A stretch of DNA of 49,273 bases from Gammaproteobacteria bacterium (GCA_024235035.1 JACKNE010000021.1:1-49273), one strand, 5' to 3'. Shown: positions 34,043-43,366, counted from the first letter of the stretch. Numbers and translations: made by a program. The notes: generated by a model not told the origin, from the sequence alone.

Positions 34043-34281
34043 TTGACATCCTCTTCGGCCTGAAGGACGGGGATTCCTGATCTTACCATCAGGGTTTTCT
34101 GTTTCATTGAGGATTGCCCAGAGGAGCAGACAGCTTGGTTTTCACCATTTGGCTTCCCCAGCGTACGGTAGCTCTTGCATAGGAGACAGTAGCGATGTTA
34201 CCGAGAAATGCGGTGTTTAGTGAGTCCTCACCAGGGGGACTCTCTCGCCGTCCACTATCCCTCCCCAGCCTTAAGACTGGG
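34043..34281 (-). mobile_element. Orphan right end of an IS200/IS605 tnpB element
   Basis: On the minus strand this region ends in the sequence typical of IS1341/IS605-type right ends: a GGAATCCCCGTCCTTCAGGC segment, then GAGGATGTCAA, with the outer TTGA at 34043-34046. The minus-strand frame ends KTLMVRSGIPVLQAEEDVK, like the C-terminal tail of many TnpB proteins. A hairpin CCCAGCC-TTAA-GACTGGG (34264-34281) lies upstream. No nuclease domain remains, so only the 3' end survives. This fills most of the 373-nt gap between 33928 and 34302. Confidence 0.6.
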
Positions 34282-34301
34282 ATCTTTCGCGGAGAAAACT
34301 G

Positions 34302-35099
34302 ATGAACCATGGAGCGAAGGCTGTGTTTATCTCTCATGGCGGTGGTCCAATGCCGCTCCTTGGAGATGTCGGACATAGTGAAATGCTCGCTTGTTTAGAA
34401 GGTTTGGCTGCGAACCTCCGTCGTCCCGATGCTGTTGTTGTCGTTAGCGCGCACTGGGAAGAGCAAGTTGCTACGATCACTGCTGGGGAGACTCCTGCGC
34501 TGATATATGACTACTACGGTTTTCCGCAAGAGTCCTATGAAATCGCATATCCATGTAGAGGTGAGCCAGCATTAGCTCGCGAGCTTTATCAATTGCTGAC
34601 CGAATCGGGGATAAAGGCAAAATTGGATAAGGAACGAGGCTTTGACCATGGCGTATTCGTTCCCCTCAAAATCATGTATCCCGAAGCAAGCATTCCTTGT
34701 GTTCAGTTATCTCTTTTGGCGTCTTTGGACCCTTCGAGCCATATCGACATCGGGAAGGCTTTGCGCAGTTTAAGCCGAGAGAATGTATTGTTGGTGGGTT
34801 CAGGTTTCTCGTTTCACAATTTGAAGGCATTTTTTGCCCCCGAGACCATTGAAACACGTGATTTGAACCATGCCTTCGAGCAGTGGTTGCACGACACGTG
34901 TGGTAATTCAGAATATTCCGAGGAAGAAAGAACAAGAAGATTAAATCGTTGGTTCGAGGCTCCAGGGGCTCGGTTTTGCCATCCTCGGGAAGAACACTTG
35001 CTACCGCTTCATGTTTGCTACGGGGCGGCCCTCAAGCCATGCTCCGAGTCGCTGAAGCTCAGTATCATGCACAAGGAGTCAAGCATGTATGTATGGTGA
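34302..35099 (+). CDS. Class III extradiol-type dioxygenase (DODA/YgiD-like)
   Basis: 265 residues of the LigB superfamily. Relatives such as E. coli YgiD open catecholic rings (4,5-DOPA extradiol cleavage) using a metal held by histidines. Candidate ligands and catalytic residues: His12 in FISHGGGPMPLL, His51 in VSAHWEE, His116 in GFDHGVFVPL, and the histidines of GFSFHNL and REEHLLPLH. Length matches the family. ATG 34302 is used, with GGAGAA at 34291-34296. The IS right end lies directly upstream, so expression may depend on it. The physiological substrate is unknown. Confidence 0.88.
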   Translation: MNHGAKAVFISHGGGPMPLLGDVGHSEMLACLEGLAANLRRPDAVVVVSAHWEEQVATITAGETPALIYDYYGFPQESYEIAYPCRGEPALARELYQLLTESGIKAKLDKERGFDHGVFVPLKIMYPEASIPCVQLSLLASLDPSSHIDIGKALRSLSRENVLLVGSGFSFHNLKAFFAPETIETRDLNHAFEQWLHDTCGNSEYSEEERTRRLNRWFEAPGARFCHPREEHLLPLHVCYGAALKPCSESLKLSIMHKESSMYVW

Positions 35100-35431
35100 G
35101 TCAACTGCTAAAAAATCGTGGTTACAGCGAACATTGAATCCGCTATCCATTTTTGCTACCGCCAAATCCACTTCAAAGATCACTTATTGCGTGAAAGCGC
35201 TCACCTCCTTCCCTGGGAAATCTCACAACCAAGCAAATGATTTAACTAAATAAAATACTTGCAAAATGAGTCATGTCATGTCGCTATGATCCCACCATAA
35301 CCTGCGCATTGGCATCCAGCCTTTCTCCTCTTCGCTGAAATCCCTTTCGGCGTTTGCATCTGCGCCTGCTGGAAAAGTTATGTTATTTTAACCAACCTTG
35401 TTTCAAAGCCAGTCAACGCCAGGAAATCGCC
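35100..35431. other. Intergenic region before leuS
   Basis: 332 nt, AT-richer than its surroundings. It must contain the leuS promoter; TATGAT (35285-35290) is a candidate -10, but the nearest TTGCAA (35259-35264) is 20 nt away. GTGAAAGCGCTCAC (35191-35204) is an imperfect palindrome and TCATGTCATGTC (35271-35282) a small direct repeat. No gene, and no T-box or riboswitch that I recognise. Confidence 0.45.
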
Positions 35432-38044
35432 GTGATCGCCGAGTTTTATCAGCCGCAAGCTATTGAAGCGGAAGCACAACATCATTGGGATGAGCAACGT
35501 ATCTTCGCTGTGCATGAGGAGCCGGGCCGGGAAAAATTCTACTGCCTGTCGATGTTTCCCTACCCCAGTGGGCGGCTGCACATGGGGCATGTACGCAACT
35601 ACACCATCGGCGATGTGATCGCCCGCTACCAGCGAATGCTGGGTAAGAATGTCTTGCAACCGATGGGTTGGGATGCTTTCGGCTTGCCGGCGGAAAACGC
35701 GGCGCTGGCTTCCAGCGTCGCTCCAGCGCAATGGACCTTCGATAATATTGCTTACATGAAGAAGCAACTCCGGTTGCTGGGTTTCGCCTTGGATTGGGAA
35801 CGCGAAGTGGCGACCTGCAAGCCGGAGTATTACCGCTGGAATCAATGGTTGTTCCTGCGGATGCTGGAAAAGGGCATCGCCTACCTGAAAACTGGCGTAG
35901 TCAATTGGGACCCGGTCGATCAGACCGTGTTGGCCAACGAGCAGGTGATCGACGGGCGCGGCTGGCGCACCGGTGCGGTGGTCGAGAAACGCGAAATCCC
36001 CATGTATTACCTGGCTATCACCCAGTATGCCGAAGAGTTGCTGGCGGAACTCGATCACCTGCCCGGTTGGCCAGAGCAAGTCAAGCTGATGCAGAAGCAC
36101 TGGATCGGCAAGAGTCATGGAGTGCGGATTGGGTTTCCCTATCGACTCCCCTTGCGCCCCGAGAGCGAAAACGACTCCGGCATCCTCTGGGTATTCACGA
36201 CTCGCGCCGATACCTTGATGGGCGCGACCTACGTCGCGATCGCCGCCGAGCATCCATTGGCTTTGTTCGCGGCGCAAAGCAACCCGGAACTGGCTGCATT
36301 CATCGACGAATGTCGGCATGGCGGCGTCACCGAAGCAGAGCTGGCTACCCAAGAGAAGAAAGGGATGCCGACCGGCTTGGTCGTGATGCATCCACTGACC
36401 GGTGCAGCCTTGCCGCTGTGGGTCGCCAATTATGTTTTGATGAGTTATGGCGAAGGCGCGGTGATGGCAGTGCCGGCTCACGATGAACGCGATTTTGCCT
36501 TTGCCCACCAATTCGGCTTGCCGGTCAAGCCGGTGATTCGTACCTGCGCTGGCGATGAGACTCCGACACCCTGGCAAGAGACTTACGCCGATCATGGGGT
36601 CTGCATCAACTCCGGCCCGTATGACGGACTGGAGTTTGCCCAGGCCGTGGACGCCATCGCCGCCGACTTGAGCGCCAAGGGTTTGGGTGAAAAGAAGGTG
36701 ATTTGGCGACTGCGCGATTGGGGTGTTTCCCGGCAGCGCTATTGGGGCACGCCGATTCCGATCATTCATTGCGAGCACTGCGGCGCGGTGCCCGTGCCCG
36801 ACGCACAATTACCGGTAGTGCTACCCGAGCATTTGATTCCAGACGGTTCGGGCAACCCGCTCAACAAGTATCCTGAATTTCTGCACTGCACCTGTCCGAG
36901 ATGCAATCAGCCAGCGCGACGAGAGACCGATACCATGGATACGTTCGTGGACTCGTCCTGGTATTTCTTCCGCTATGGTGCGCCCGGTGCGCCGGTGATG
37001 GTCGATCAAAGAGCCGATTACTGGATGCCGGTGGATCAGTATGTTGGCGGTATCGAGCATGCCATCTTGCACCTGCTCTATGCACGATTCTGGACCAAAG
37101 TCATGCGCGATCTGGGGTTGACCCAGATCAATGAGCCGTTCACTCACCTGTTGACCCAAGGCATGGTGGTTGCGCCCACGTTCTATCGGGAAAGTGCGGA
37201 TGGCCGCAAGCAATGGCTCAACCCGGCGGATGTCAAGGTGCAAACCGATGACAAGGGCCGGCCACTGGCGGCGACCTTGAACAGTGATGGACGACCAGTG
37301 GCGATCGGCGGCATCGAAAAGATGGCCAAATCCAAGAATAACGGCGTCGATCCGCAGTCGCTGATCGAGCAGTACGGAGCCGATACCGCTCGATTGTTTA
37401 TGATGTTCGCCGCGCCGCCTGACCAGGCGCTGGAATGGTCCGATTCCGGAGTGGCCGGTGCTTATCGTTTTTTGCGTCGCCTGTGGCTTTACGCCGCCGA
37501 GCATCAGGCTGCGATTCACGCTGCCGGTGAACCGGACGTCGCCACCTTGTCCGAACCGGCGCGTACGGTGCGTCGTGAAGTCCACGAAGCGTTGCATCAG
37601 GCGCTGTATGACTTCAGTCGTCATCAATTCAATACGGTCGTATCCGGCGGTATGAAGATTCTGAATGCATTGAGTCGGAGCGAGATGGAGGCGGCGTCAG
37701 CTGCTGCGGTGCGTCGCGAAGGTTTGGGTATCCTGCTGCGGTTGCTGTCACCGATCGTGCCGCATATCACCCATGTGCTCTGGCGGGAACTTGGCTATGG
37801 TGATGATGTGTTGCATGCCGCTTGGCCCGCGCCGGACGAGGCGGCATTGGCGCGCTCGCGAGTGACGCTGGTGGTGCAAGTCAATGGTAAGCTGCGCGGG
37901 CAGATTGAGGTGCCGGTGGATGCCGGACGTGAAGCCATTGAGCAAGCCGCTCGATGCGAATCAAACGTTCAGCGCTTTGTCGAAGGCCGGCCAATCCGCA
38001 AGATCGTGATCGTGCCCGGCAAACTGGTGAACGTGGTTTGTTGA
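35432..38044 (+). CDS. leuS: Leucyl-tRNA synthetase
   Basis: 870-residue class I enzyme charging tRNA-Leu, with an editing domain in the middle. GTG 35432 (IAEFYQPQAIEAEAQHHWDE) matches the family start and follows AGGAA; the open frame extends to an ATG at 35354 without conservation. The HIGH motif is HMGH (50-53) in PYPSGRLHMGHVRNYTIGD. The second signature reads KMAKS (630-634), Ala in place of the first Ser of KMSKS. Threonine-rich editing core TLMGATYVAIAAEHPL is present. First gene of the leuS-lptE-holA block. Confidence 0.97.
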   Translation: MIAEFYQPQAIEAEAQHHWDEQRIFAVHEEPGREKFYCLSMFPYPSGRLHMGHVRNYTIGDVIARYQRMLGKNVLQPMGWDAFGLPAENAALASSVAPAQWTFDNIAYMKKQLRLLGFALDWEREVATCKPEYYRWNQWLFLRMLEKGIAYLKTGVVNWDPVDQTVLANEQVIDGRGWRTGAVVEKREIPMYYLAITQYAEELLAELDHLPGWPEQVKLMQKHWIGKSHGVRIGFPYRLPLRPESENDSGILWVFTTRADTLMGATYVAIAAEHPLALFAAQSNPELAAFIDECRHGGVTEAELATQEKKGMPTGLVVMHPLTGAALPLWVANYVLMSYGEGAVMAVPAHDERDFAFAHQFGLPVKPVIRTCAGDETPTPWQETYADHGVCINSGPYDGLEFAQAVDAIAADLSAKGLGEKKVIWRLRDWGVSRQRYWGTPIPIIHCEHCGAVPVPDAQLPVVLPEHLIPDGSGNPLNKYPEFLHCTCPRCNQPARRETDTMDTFVDSSWYFFRYGAPGAPVMVDQRADYWMPVDQYVGGIEHAILHLLYARFWTKVMRDLGLTQINEPFTHLLTQGMVVAPTFYRESADGRKQWLNPADVKVQTDDKGRPLAATLNSDGRPVAIGGIEKMAKSKNNGVDPQSLIEQYGADTARLFMMFAAPPDQALEWSDSGVAGAYRFLRRLWLYAAEHQAAIHAAGEPDVATLSEPARTVRREVHEALHQALYDFSRHQFNTVVSGGMKILNALSRSEMEAASAAAVRREGLGILLRLLSPIVPHITHVLWRELGYGDDVLHAAWPAPDEAALARSRVTLVVQVNGKLRGQIEVPVDAGREAIEQAARCESNVQRFVEGRPIRKIVIVPGKLVNVVC

Positions 38045-38097
38045 GAGACAGTCGTTTAACCCCTCGTGCGTGGGCGGGAAAGAGGTTGAGGGTGCAA

Positions 38098-38613
38098 ATG
38101 GTCAGGCGCTGGATCATGCATAGTGGATTGGGGCTGGCGTTGCTGGCGCTGGCCGGTTGTGGTTTTCAGTTGCGCGGTCAGGCGCAACTGCCGCCGGAAA
38201 TGCGCGTGACCTACGTGCAAAGCCAACCAGGTGTCGGCATGCCGCCGGGTTCCGTGAGCCGGAAACTGCCGCTATTGTTGGCCAATCATGGAGTGACGGT
38301 CACGCATGACCCGGCTCAGGCGACCGCCACACTGACCATCGTGCGCGAAAATAGCGGTCGTCGCACCGTGGCTGCTGACCGTTCTGATATTAAACGACTG
38401 TATTTTCTGGTCTACGATGTCGCCTATCAGGTTACGCTGGCCAATGGTCAGACGCTGATCCCACTGGAGGGATTCAGCGTCAACCGCACTCTGTTGTTCG
38501 ATGAGAATCGGGTGCTGGGTTTCGAGGCCGCTCAAGAGTCGCTGGTGGATAACATGGCCGAGGATCTGGCTTGGCAAATCATCCGCCGTCTGCAGACCGC
38601 CGCCGGTTCCTGA
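38098..38613 (+). CDS. lptE: LPS assembly lipoprotein LptE
   Basis: 171-residue outer-membrane lipoprotein that plugs and folds LptD. The signal peptide ends in the lipobox LALAGC with Cys21, followed by GFQLRGQAQLPPEM, the typical LptE start. ATG 38098 with GAGGG (38088-38092) is chosen; an in-frame ATG at 38116 would still keep the lipobox. It lies 53 nt after leuS, the usual order in this class. Confidence 0.93.
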   Translation: MVRRWIMHSGLGLALLALAGCGFQLRGQAQLPPEMRVTYVQSQPGVGMPPGSVSRKLPLLLANHGVTVTHDPAQATATLTIVRENSGRRTVAADRSDIKRLYFLVYDVAYQVTLANGQTLIPLEGFSVNRTLLFDENRVLGFEAAQESLVDNMAEDLAWQIIRRLQTAAGS

Positions 38614-38719
38614 AAGGTGTTTGCTACCATCTCTGGCGTGCGTTATCCGCTGGTAAAGACGCTTCCGACTCCTCTCTTGGGGGGAGAAGGGAATGTTCTG
38701 ACCATCTCTGAGATTTCCC

Positions 38720-39763
38720 TTGCGCCTGCCTCCCGATAAGCTCACCGTCCATCTGCGTAAGGCGCTGGCACCGTTGTATCTGGTGTTCGGCGAGGAAATC
38801 CTGCTGGCGCAGGAAGCCGCTGACGCCATCCGCGCCGCCGCCCGTGAGCAGGGCTACGGTGAGCGTGAATGTTTGACCGTGGAAGCCGGTTTCGACTGGA
38901 ACGTGCTGCGCCAGAAAGCTTCCAGCCCTTCACTGTTTGCACATCGGCGTCTGCTGGAATTGCGGATGAACGACGCCAAACCGGGTGAGGCCGGGGCCAA
39001 GGCGTTGAGCGCTTACGCGACGCGACCCGCCGAGGACGTCGTATTGCTGATCAGCGCTGGTAAATTGGACTGGCAAACGCAGAAAAGCCGCTGGTTTGCT
39101 GCCTTGGACACGGTTGGAATCGTCGTACCCGCCCTGCCAGTGGAGGTGCGCCAGTTGCCGGCCTGGATCGAACGCCGCTTGCGAGACCGAGGTCTACATC
39201 CTGCACCGGAGGCCGTGACGCTGCTGAGTGAGCGCGTCGAAGGTAATTTATTGGCTGCCGCCCAGGAGATCGAAAAACTGGTGCTGATGGTTGACGATCG
39301 CTCGTTGAGCGTGGAAACCGTATGGGCGGCAGTGGGAGACAGCGCCCGTTTCAGCATCTATGATTTTGTGGATGCCGCTCTGCTCGGTGAGTCGGGACGG
39401 GTGATACGCATTTTGGACGGACTGCGTGGCGAAGGCGTCGAGCCCGTGCTGGTCAATTGGGCCTTACATCGAGAAGTAGGCGCCCTGAGCCGTCTAGCTT
39501 TCGCCTGCGCGGGCGGGCAACCCTTGGAGGCGGCGCTCAACGCGAACAAGGTTTGGGAAAAGCGCAAACCGCTGGTGCGTCAGGTGTTGCAACGCTTGAC
39601 GTTAGCCGATAGTCGGCGGTTGTTGCAGCATTGCTCCCGAATCGACCGCTGTATCAAGGGTGCTGAAATCGGCGCACCCTGGGATGAACTATTATTGGCA
39701 GGATTACGGTTGGCGGGTCGGAAGCTGTGGCCCGATGAAAAATCTCCCACGCTTTCTCTTTGA
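38720..39763 (+). CDS. holA: DNA polymerase III subunit delta
   Basis: 347 residues. Delta opens the beta sliding clamp within the clamp loader. N-terminal LAPLYLVFGEEILLAQEAADAIR and the middle EGNLLAAAQEIEKLVLM are family signatures; no Walker motif, as expected for delta. The start is a rare TTG (38720, LRLPPDKLTVHLRKAL), because this is where homology begins and no ATG or GTG is suitably placed. A 106-nt gap separates it from lptE. Confidence 0.93.
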   Translation: MRLPPDKLTVHLRKALAPLYLVFGEEILLAQEAADAIRAAAREQGYGERECLTVEAGFDWNVLRQKASSPSLFAHRRLLELRMNDAKPGEAGAKALSAYATRPAEDVVLLISAGKLDWQTQKSRWFAALDTVGIVVPALPVEVRQLPAWIERRLRDRGLHPAPEAVTLLSERVEGNLLAAAQEIEKLVLMVDDRSLSVETVWAAVGDSARFSIYDFVDAALLGESGRVIRILDGLRGEGVEPVLVNWALHREVGALSRLAFACAGGQPLEAALNANKVWEKRKPLVRQVLQRLTLADSRRLLQHCSRIDRCIKGAEIGAPWDELLLAGLRLAGRKLWPDEKSPTLSL

Positions 39764-39862
39764 TATCTTCAGAAAGGTATGTGGATCATGAGGAAGAGTT
39801 GGGTAGCCAAGTGATGAAATACATGCCGGTGCGTGAAGTATCGGCTATGAGGTTTTGGATTT

Positions 39863-41146
39863 ATGAACGACACGAACCAGGATACGACGGGTGCTGTGGA
39901 TGACTATATGATAGCGGTGGGGCAGCGCGCCCGTGCAGCCTCTCGCAGCGTTGGCCGCGCTGAAACCCGCACCAAGGACGCCGCTTTGCTGGCGATTGCC
40001 GAGGCGCTCGCCGCCGCTGAGTCGCGGTTGCTGGTGGAAAATCGCCAGGATATGGAGGCCGGGCAGGCCGCTGGCTTGGAGCCGGCGCTGTTGGATCGGT
40101 TGGAAATGACCGCTAAAAGCATCAAGGCCATGGCGCAGGGTTTGCGCGAGATTGCCGCGCAGACCGACCCAATCGGGGAAATCACCGACCTCAAATATCG
40201 TCCCTCAGGCATTCAAGTCGGGCGGATGCGGGTGCCGCTGGGAGTGATCGGCATCATCTACGAATCGCGGCCCAATGTGACCGCCGACGCGGCGGCGCTA
40301 TGCCTCAAAGCGGGTAACGCCGCCATCTTGCGCGGCGGTTCCGAGGCGCTGTATTCCAATCGAGCGATCGCTAGCTGTATTCAACAGGGATTGGCGTCTG
40401 CTGGCTTGCCAACGGATGCCGTGCAGGTGATCGATACGGCTGATCGGGCTGCGGTTGGGGCATTGATCCGTATGGCGGAGTACGTCGATGTGATCGTGCC
40501 GCGCGGCGGCAAAAGCCTGATCGAGCGTATCAGTCGTGAGGCGCTGGTGCCCGTGATCAAACATCTGGATGGGAATTGCCATGTCTATATCGACGACCGC
40601 GCCGATCTCGAAAAAGCCATTGGGATCGCCTACAACGCCAAGGTCCAGCGCTATGGCACCTGCAATACGCTGGAAACGCTGTTAGTGGCGGAAGGCATCG
40701 CCGACCAGGTGTTGCCCGCTCTGGGCCGCATGTATCAGGAAGTCGGTGTCGAATTACGCGGTTGTCCGCGAACCCGCGATTTACTGTCGAATGTCAAGGC
40801 GGCGACTGAGGAGGATTGGTATGCGGAATATCTGGCGCCGATCCTAGCGGTCCGCGTGGTGAAGGACATCGACGAGGCGATGGAGCATATTGCCCGCTAC
40901 GGTTCTGCCCACACCGATGCGATCGTGACCGAGGATTACAGTCGGGCGCGACGTTTCCTGCGCGAGGTGGATTCGAGTTCGGTCATGGTCAATGCCTCTA
41001 CCCGCTTTGCCGATGGCGGTGAATATGGCTTGGGCGCTGAGGTCGGTATCAGCACGGATAAGCTGCACGCTCGTGGTCCGGTTGGCGTGGAAGGGCTGAC
41101 AACCCAAAAGTTCGTGGTGCTGGGCGATGGCCACATTCGGCGTTGA
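39863..41146 (+). CDS. proA: Gamma-glutamyl phosphate reductase
   Basis: 427 residues. Second step of proline synthesis: reduces glutamyl-5-phosphate to the semialdehyde with NADPH. The catalytic cysteine is Cys267 in QRYGTCNTLETLLV; the cofactor region VPLGVIGIIYESRPNVTADA and the C-terminal GPVGVEGLTTQKFVVLGDGH are diagnostic. ATG 39863 follows GAGG (39850-39853). proB is not nearby. The proA-nadD order is as in pseudomonads. Confidence 0.96.
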   Translation: MNDTNQDTTGAVDDYMIAVGQRARAASRSVGRAETRTKDAALLAIAEALAAAESRLLVENRQDMEAGQAAGLEPALLDRLEMTAKSIKAMAQGLREIAAQTDPIGEITDLKYRPSGIQVGRMRVPLGVIGIIYESRPNVTADAAALCLKAGNAAILRGGSEALYSNRAIASCIQQGLASAGLPTDAVQVIDTADRAAVGALIRMAEYVDVIVPRGGKSLIERISREALVPVIKHLDGNCHVYIDDRADLEKAIGIAYNAKVQRYGTCNTLETLLVAEGIADQVLPALGRMYQEVGVELRGCPRTRDLLSNVKAATEEDWYAEYLAPILAVRVVKDIDEAMEHIARYGSAHTDAIVTEDYSRARRFLREVDSSSVMVNASTRFADGGEYGLGAEVGISTDKLHARGPVGVEGLTTQKFVVLGDGHIRR

Positions 41147-41177
41147 TCCAGGACGACCAGGGTTCCGATAAGCCGAT

Positions 41178-41855
41178 ATGCGGTCTTCTCTCCGCCCGAT
41201 AGGCGTTCTGGGCGGTACCTTCGACCCTATCCATTATGGCCACCTACGCCCAGCGCTGGAATTGTTGGAAGCGTTGGAGCTCGCTGAGGTGCGTTTTATC
41301 CCCTGCCGGATTCCAGCACACCGTGGGACGCCGCAAGTGACGGCTGAGCAGCGGTTGGCGCTGGTGCAACTGGCTATGGCCGGACAAGCGGGTTTCGTGG
41401 CCGATGATCGAGAACTGCGTCGGGAAGGCACGTCTTATATGGTGGATACGTTGGCGTCGCTGCGTGAGGATTTTGGCCAAGCAACGCCCTTGTGCCTAAT
41501 CGTCGGCGCGGACGCCTTTCGGGCATTACCCACCTGGAGTCGCTGGCAGGATTTGGCCGAGCTGGCGCACATTGTCGTGATGCGGCGTCCCGGTGTTGCG
41601 CAGCAGTTGCCACTGCCGCTGGAAGCATGGCTAGCCCCGCGCATGACGCATGATGCATGGGCGCTGCACAGCAAACCGGCAGGCGCTATCCTGTTCCAGC
41701 CGGTGACGCAATTGGATATTTCCGCTACCCAAATTCGCGCCTTGCTGGCGCGTGGTCAATCGCCCCGCTATCTGTTGCCAGAGGCGGTGCTGGCCGATAT
41801 CCATGACCGGATGCTGTACCGGTCGTTTTCTAGAGAAAATTCTGTTACTTCATGA
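41178..41855 (+). CDS. nadD: Nicotinate-nucleotide adenylyltransferase
   Basis: 225 residues. Makes nicotinic acid adenine dinucleotide from NaMN and ATP in NAD synthesis. GVLGGTFDPIHYGHLRPALE (9-28) holds the nucleotidyltransferase T/HxGH motif as HYGH, and DISATQIRALLARG is the second ATP-binding signature. The stop overlaps the rsfS start by 4 nt (ATGA). Confidence 0.95.
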   Translation: MRSSLRPIGVLGGTFDPIHYGHLRPALELLEALELAEVRFIPCRIPAHRGTPQVTAEQRLALVQLAMAGQAGFVADDRELRREGTSYMVDTLASLREDFGQATPLCLIVGADAFRALPTWSRWQDLAELAHIVVMRRPGVAQQLPLPLEAWLAPRMTHDAWALHSKPAGAILFQPVTQLDISATQIRALLARGQSPRYLLPEAVLADIHDRMLYRSFSRENSVTS

Positions 41856-42217
41856 GGATAAACAAGATTCCAATGCAATTAGAGGTCTTACGAAAGATCG
41901 TCGTCGACGCTCTGGAAGAGGTGAAAGCCCAGGATATCCGGGTTTTGGATGTCCGCAGCATGGCCAGTTTCACAGATCTGATGGTGATCGCCAGTGGTGC
42001 TTCGGTCCGCCAGGTCAAGGCGTTGGCGGATAAGGTGATCGAAAAATGCGCAGCGATCGGCATTCGACCCCTCGGTGTCGAAGGGCAGCGGGAAGCCGAA
42101 TGGATACTGGTCGATCTGACCGATATCGTCGTGCATGTCATGCTGCCCCAGACCCGGGATTTCTATAATCTGGAAAAATTGTGGTCGGTAGATGTGGCGA
42201 AGGCGATCAAACAGTGA
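41852..42217 (+). CDS. rsfS: Ribosomal silencing factor RsfS
   Basis: 121 residues from ATG 41852, or 114 from ATG 41873 (MQLEVLRKIVVDALEEVKAQ). RsfS binds L14 and blocks subunit joining in starvation. Conserved DVRSMASFTDLMVIASGASVRQ and EGQREAEWILVDLTDIVVHV identify it. The earlier start overlaps the nadD stop and suits coupled translation. Confidence 0.93.
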   Translation: MRINKIPMQLEVLRKIVVDALEEVKAQDIRVLDVRSMASFTDLMVIASGASVRQVKALADKVIEKCAAIGIRPLGVEGQREAEWILVDLTDIVVHVMLPQTRDFYNLEKLWSVDVAKAIKQ

Positions 42218-42281
42218 TGCGTAGAGGGTGATCAGTGGTCATCATGCGCGCTGCGCTTTTGCAATCACTACGGCGCAAGAG

Positions 42282-42752
42282 ATGAAAATTCATTTGCTGG
42301 CTGTTGGCACCCGAATGCCGGATTGGGTCAAGACGGGTTATGCAGAATACGCCGGACGACTGTCCCAAGAGTGTCTGCTCAACCTGGTTGAAATCCCCAC
42401 CGGCAAGCGAGGCCCGAAGGCCGATGTGGCGCGTTTGGTCCGCGCTGAGGGCGAACGATTGCTGGCGGCGGTACCCACCGGCGCCTATCTGATTGCCTTG
42501 GATGAGCGGGGGCGTGAATGGAGCACTGCCGAACTGGCCGATCGATTGGCGGGATGGTTGCGAGAAGGCCGCGATCTGGGTTTGTTGATCGGTGGACCCG
42601 ATGGACTGGATGCCGCTTGCCGCGATCGCGCTGAACAACTCTGGTCGCTGTCGCGCTTGACTTTGCCGCATGCCTTGGTGCGAGTCGTGGTCGCTGAGCA
42701 GCTTTATCGGGCCTGGAGCCTGTTACGCCATCATCCCTATCATCGCGCTTGA
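42282..42752 (+). CDS. rlmH: 23S rRNA pseudouridine-1915 N3-methyltransferase RlmH
   Basis: 156 residues, SPOUT-fold methyltransferase acting on helix 69 of assembled ribosomes. The knot and SAM region are GLLIGGPDGLDAACRDRAEQ and LTLPHALVRVVVAEQLYRAW. ATG 42282 (MKIHLLAVGTRMPDWV) is the family start; the longer frame from 42228 is not conserved. Follows rsfS by 64 nt, the common pairing. Confidence 0.95.
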   Translation: MKIHLLAVGTRMPDWVKTGYAEYAGRLSQECLLNLVEIPTGKRGPKADVARLVRAEGERLLAAVPTGAYLIALDERGREWSTAELADRLAGWLREGRDLGLLIGGPDGLDAACRDRAEQLWSLSRLTLPHALVRVVVAEQLYRAWSLLRHHPYHRA

Positions 42753-42753
42753 C

Positions 42754-43335
42754 ATGTCTTTCATTTACCTCGCTTCTACTTCGCCGCGCCGTCGTGAATT
42801 ACTGCGGCAAATCGGCGTGGCCTACCGCCTGTTGCGTGTCGAGGTGGATGAGACGCCGTTGGTTGCAGAGCCTCCTGGCGACTATGTGGCCCGGTTGGCG
42901 CTGGCCAAGGCGCAAACCGGCGCGCGGGCTCTGGGGCGTCGAAAGCCGGCACCGGTATTGGGGGCGGATACCGCCGTGGTCGTCGAGGGGGCAATCTTAG
43001 GCAAGCCTCGTGACCGAAATGAAGGGCTGGCGATGTTGGCGCGACTCTCGGGTAGCGAGCATCAGGTATTGAGTGCGGTGGCGTTGGTCACTCCGGTGCA
43101 AAGGGCGGTCAAAGTCCAGGAGAGTCGAGTTCGGTTTCGCGAGTTGACGCTTGCGGAACGCGCTGCCTACTGGGAGATCGGTGAACCTTGGGACAAAGCC
43201 GGCGGTTATGGAATTCAGGGCCGGGCAGCAGCCTTCATCGTGGAATTGCACGGTAGTTATTCCGGAGTGATGGGATTGCCGCTGTTTGAAACGGCAGAGC
43301 TGCTGCGAGAGTTCGGCCTCTCTGGGCCAATTTAA
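42754..43335 (+). CDS. maf: Maf nucleoside triphosphate pyrophosphatase
   Basis: 193 residues. Maf proteins hydrolyse dTTP/UTP or modified nucleotides to monophosphates, a housecleaning role. Signatures: LASTSPRRRELLRQIGVAYR at the N-terminus, VLGADTAVVVEGAILGKPRD in the centre and SGVMGLPLFETAELL at the end. It resembles the dTTPase/UTPase (YhdE) branch. ATG 42754 lies one base after the rlmH stop. maf-rng order is as in E. coli yhdE-rng. Confidence 0.93.
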   Translation: MSFIYLASTSPRRRELLRQIGVAYRLLRVEVDETPLVAEPPGDYVARLALAKAQTGARALGRRKPAPVLGADTAVVVEGAILGKPRDRNEGLAMLARLSGSEHQVLSAVALVTPVQRAVKVQESRVRFRELTLAERAAYWEIGEPWDKAGGYGIQGRAAAFIVELHGSYSGVMGLPLFETAELLREFGLSGPI

Positions 43336-43366
43336 CTTTTCAATATGGAATTAAGAGTAAGAGACT

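Noticed and set aside
34104..34376. 90-codon minus-strand frame as an independent protein.
   Set aside because: It runs through the IS200/IS605 right-end remnant and into the dioxygenase gene on the other strand, with no start signal of its own.
35259..35290. TTGCAA and TATGAT upstream of leuS as a sigma-70 promoter.
   Set aside because: Spacing is 20 nt, outside the usual 16-18, so I do not call it.
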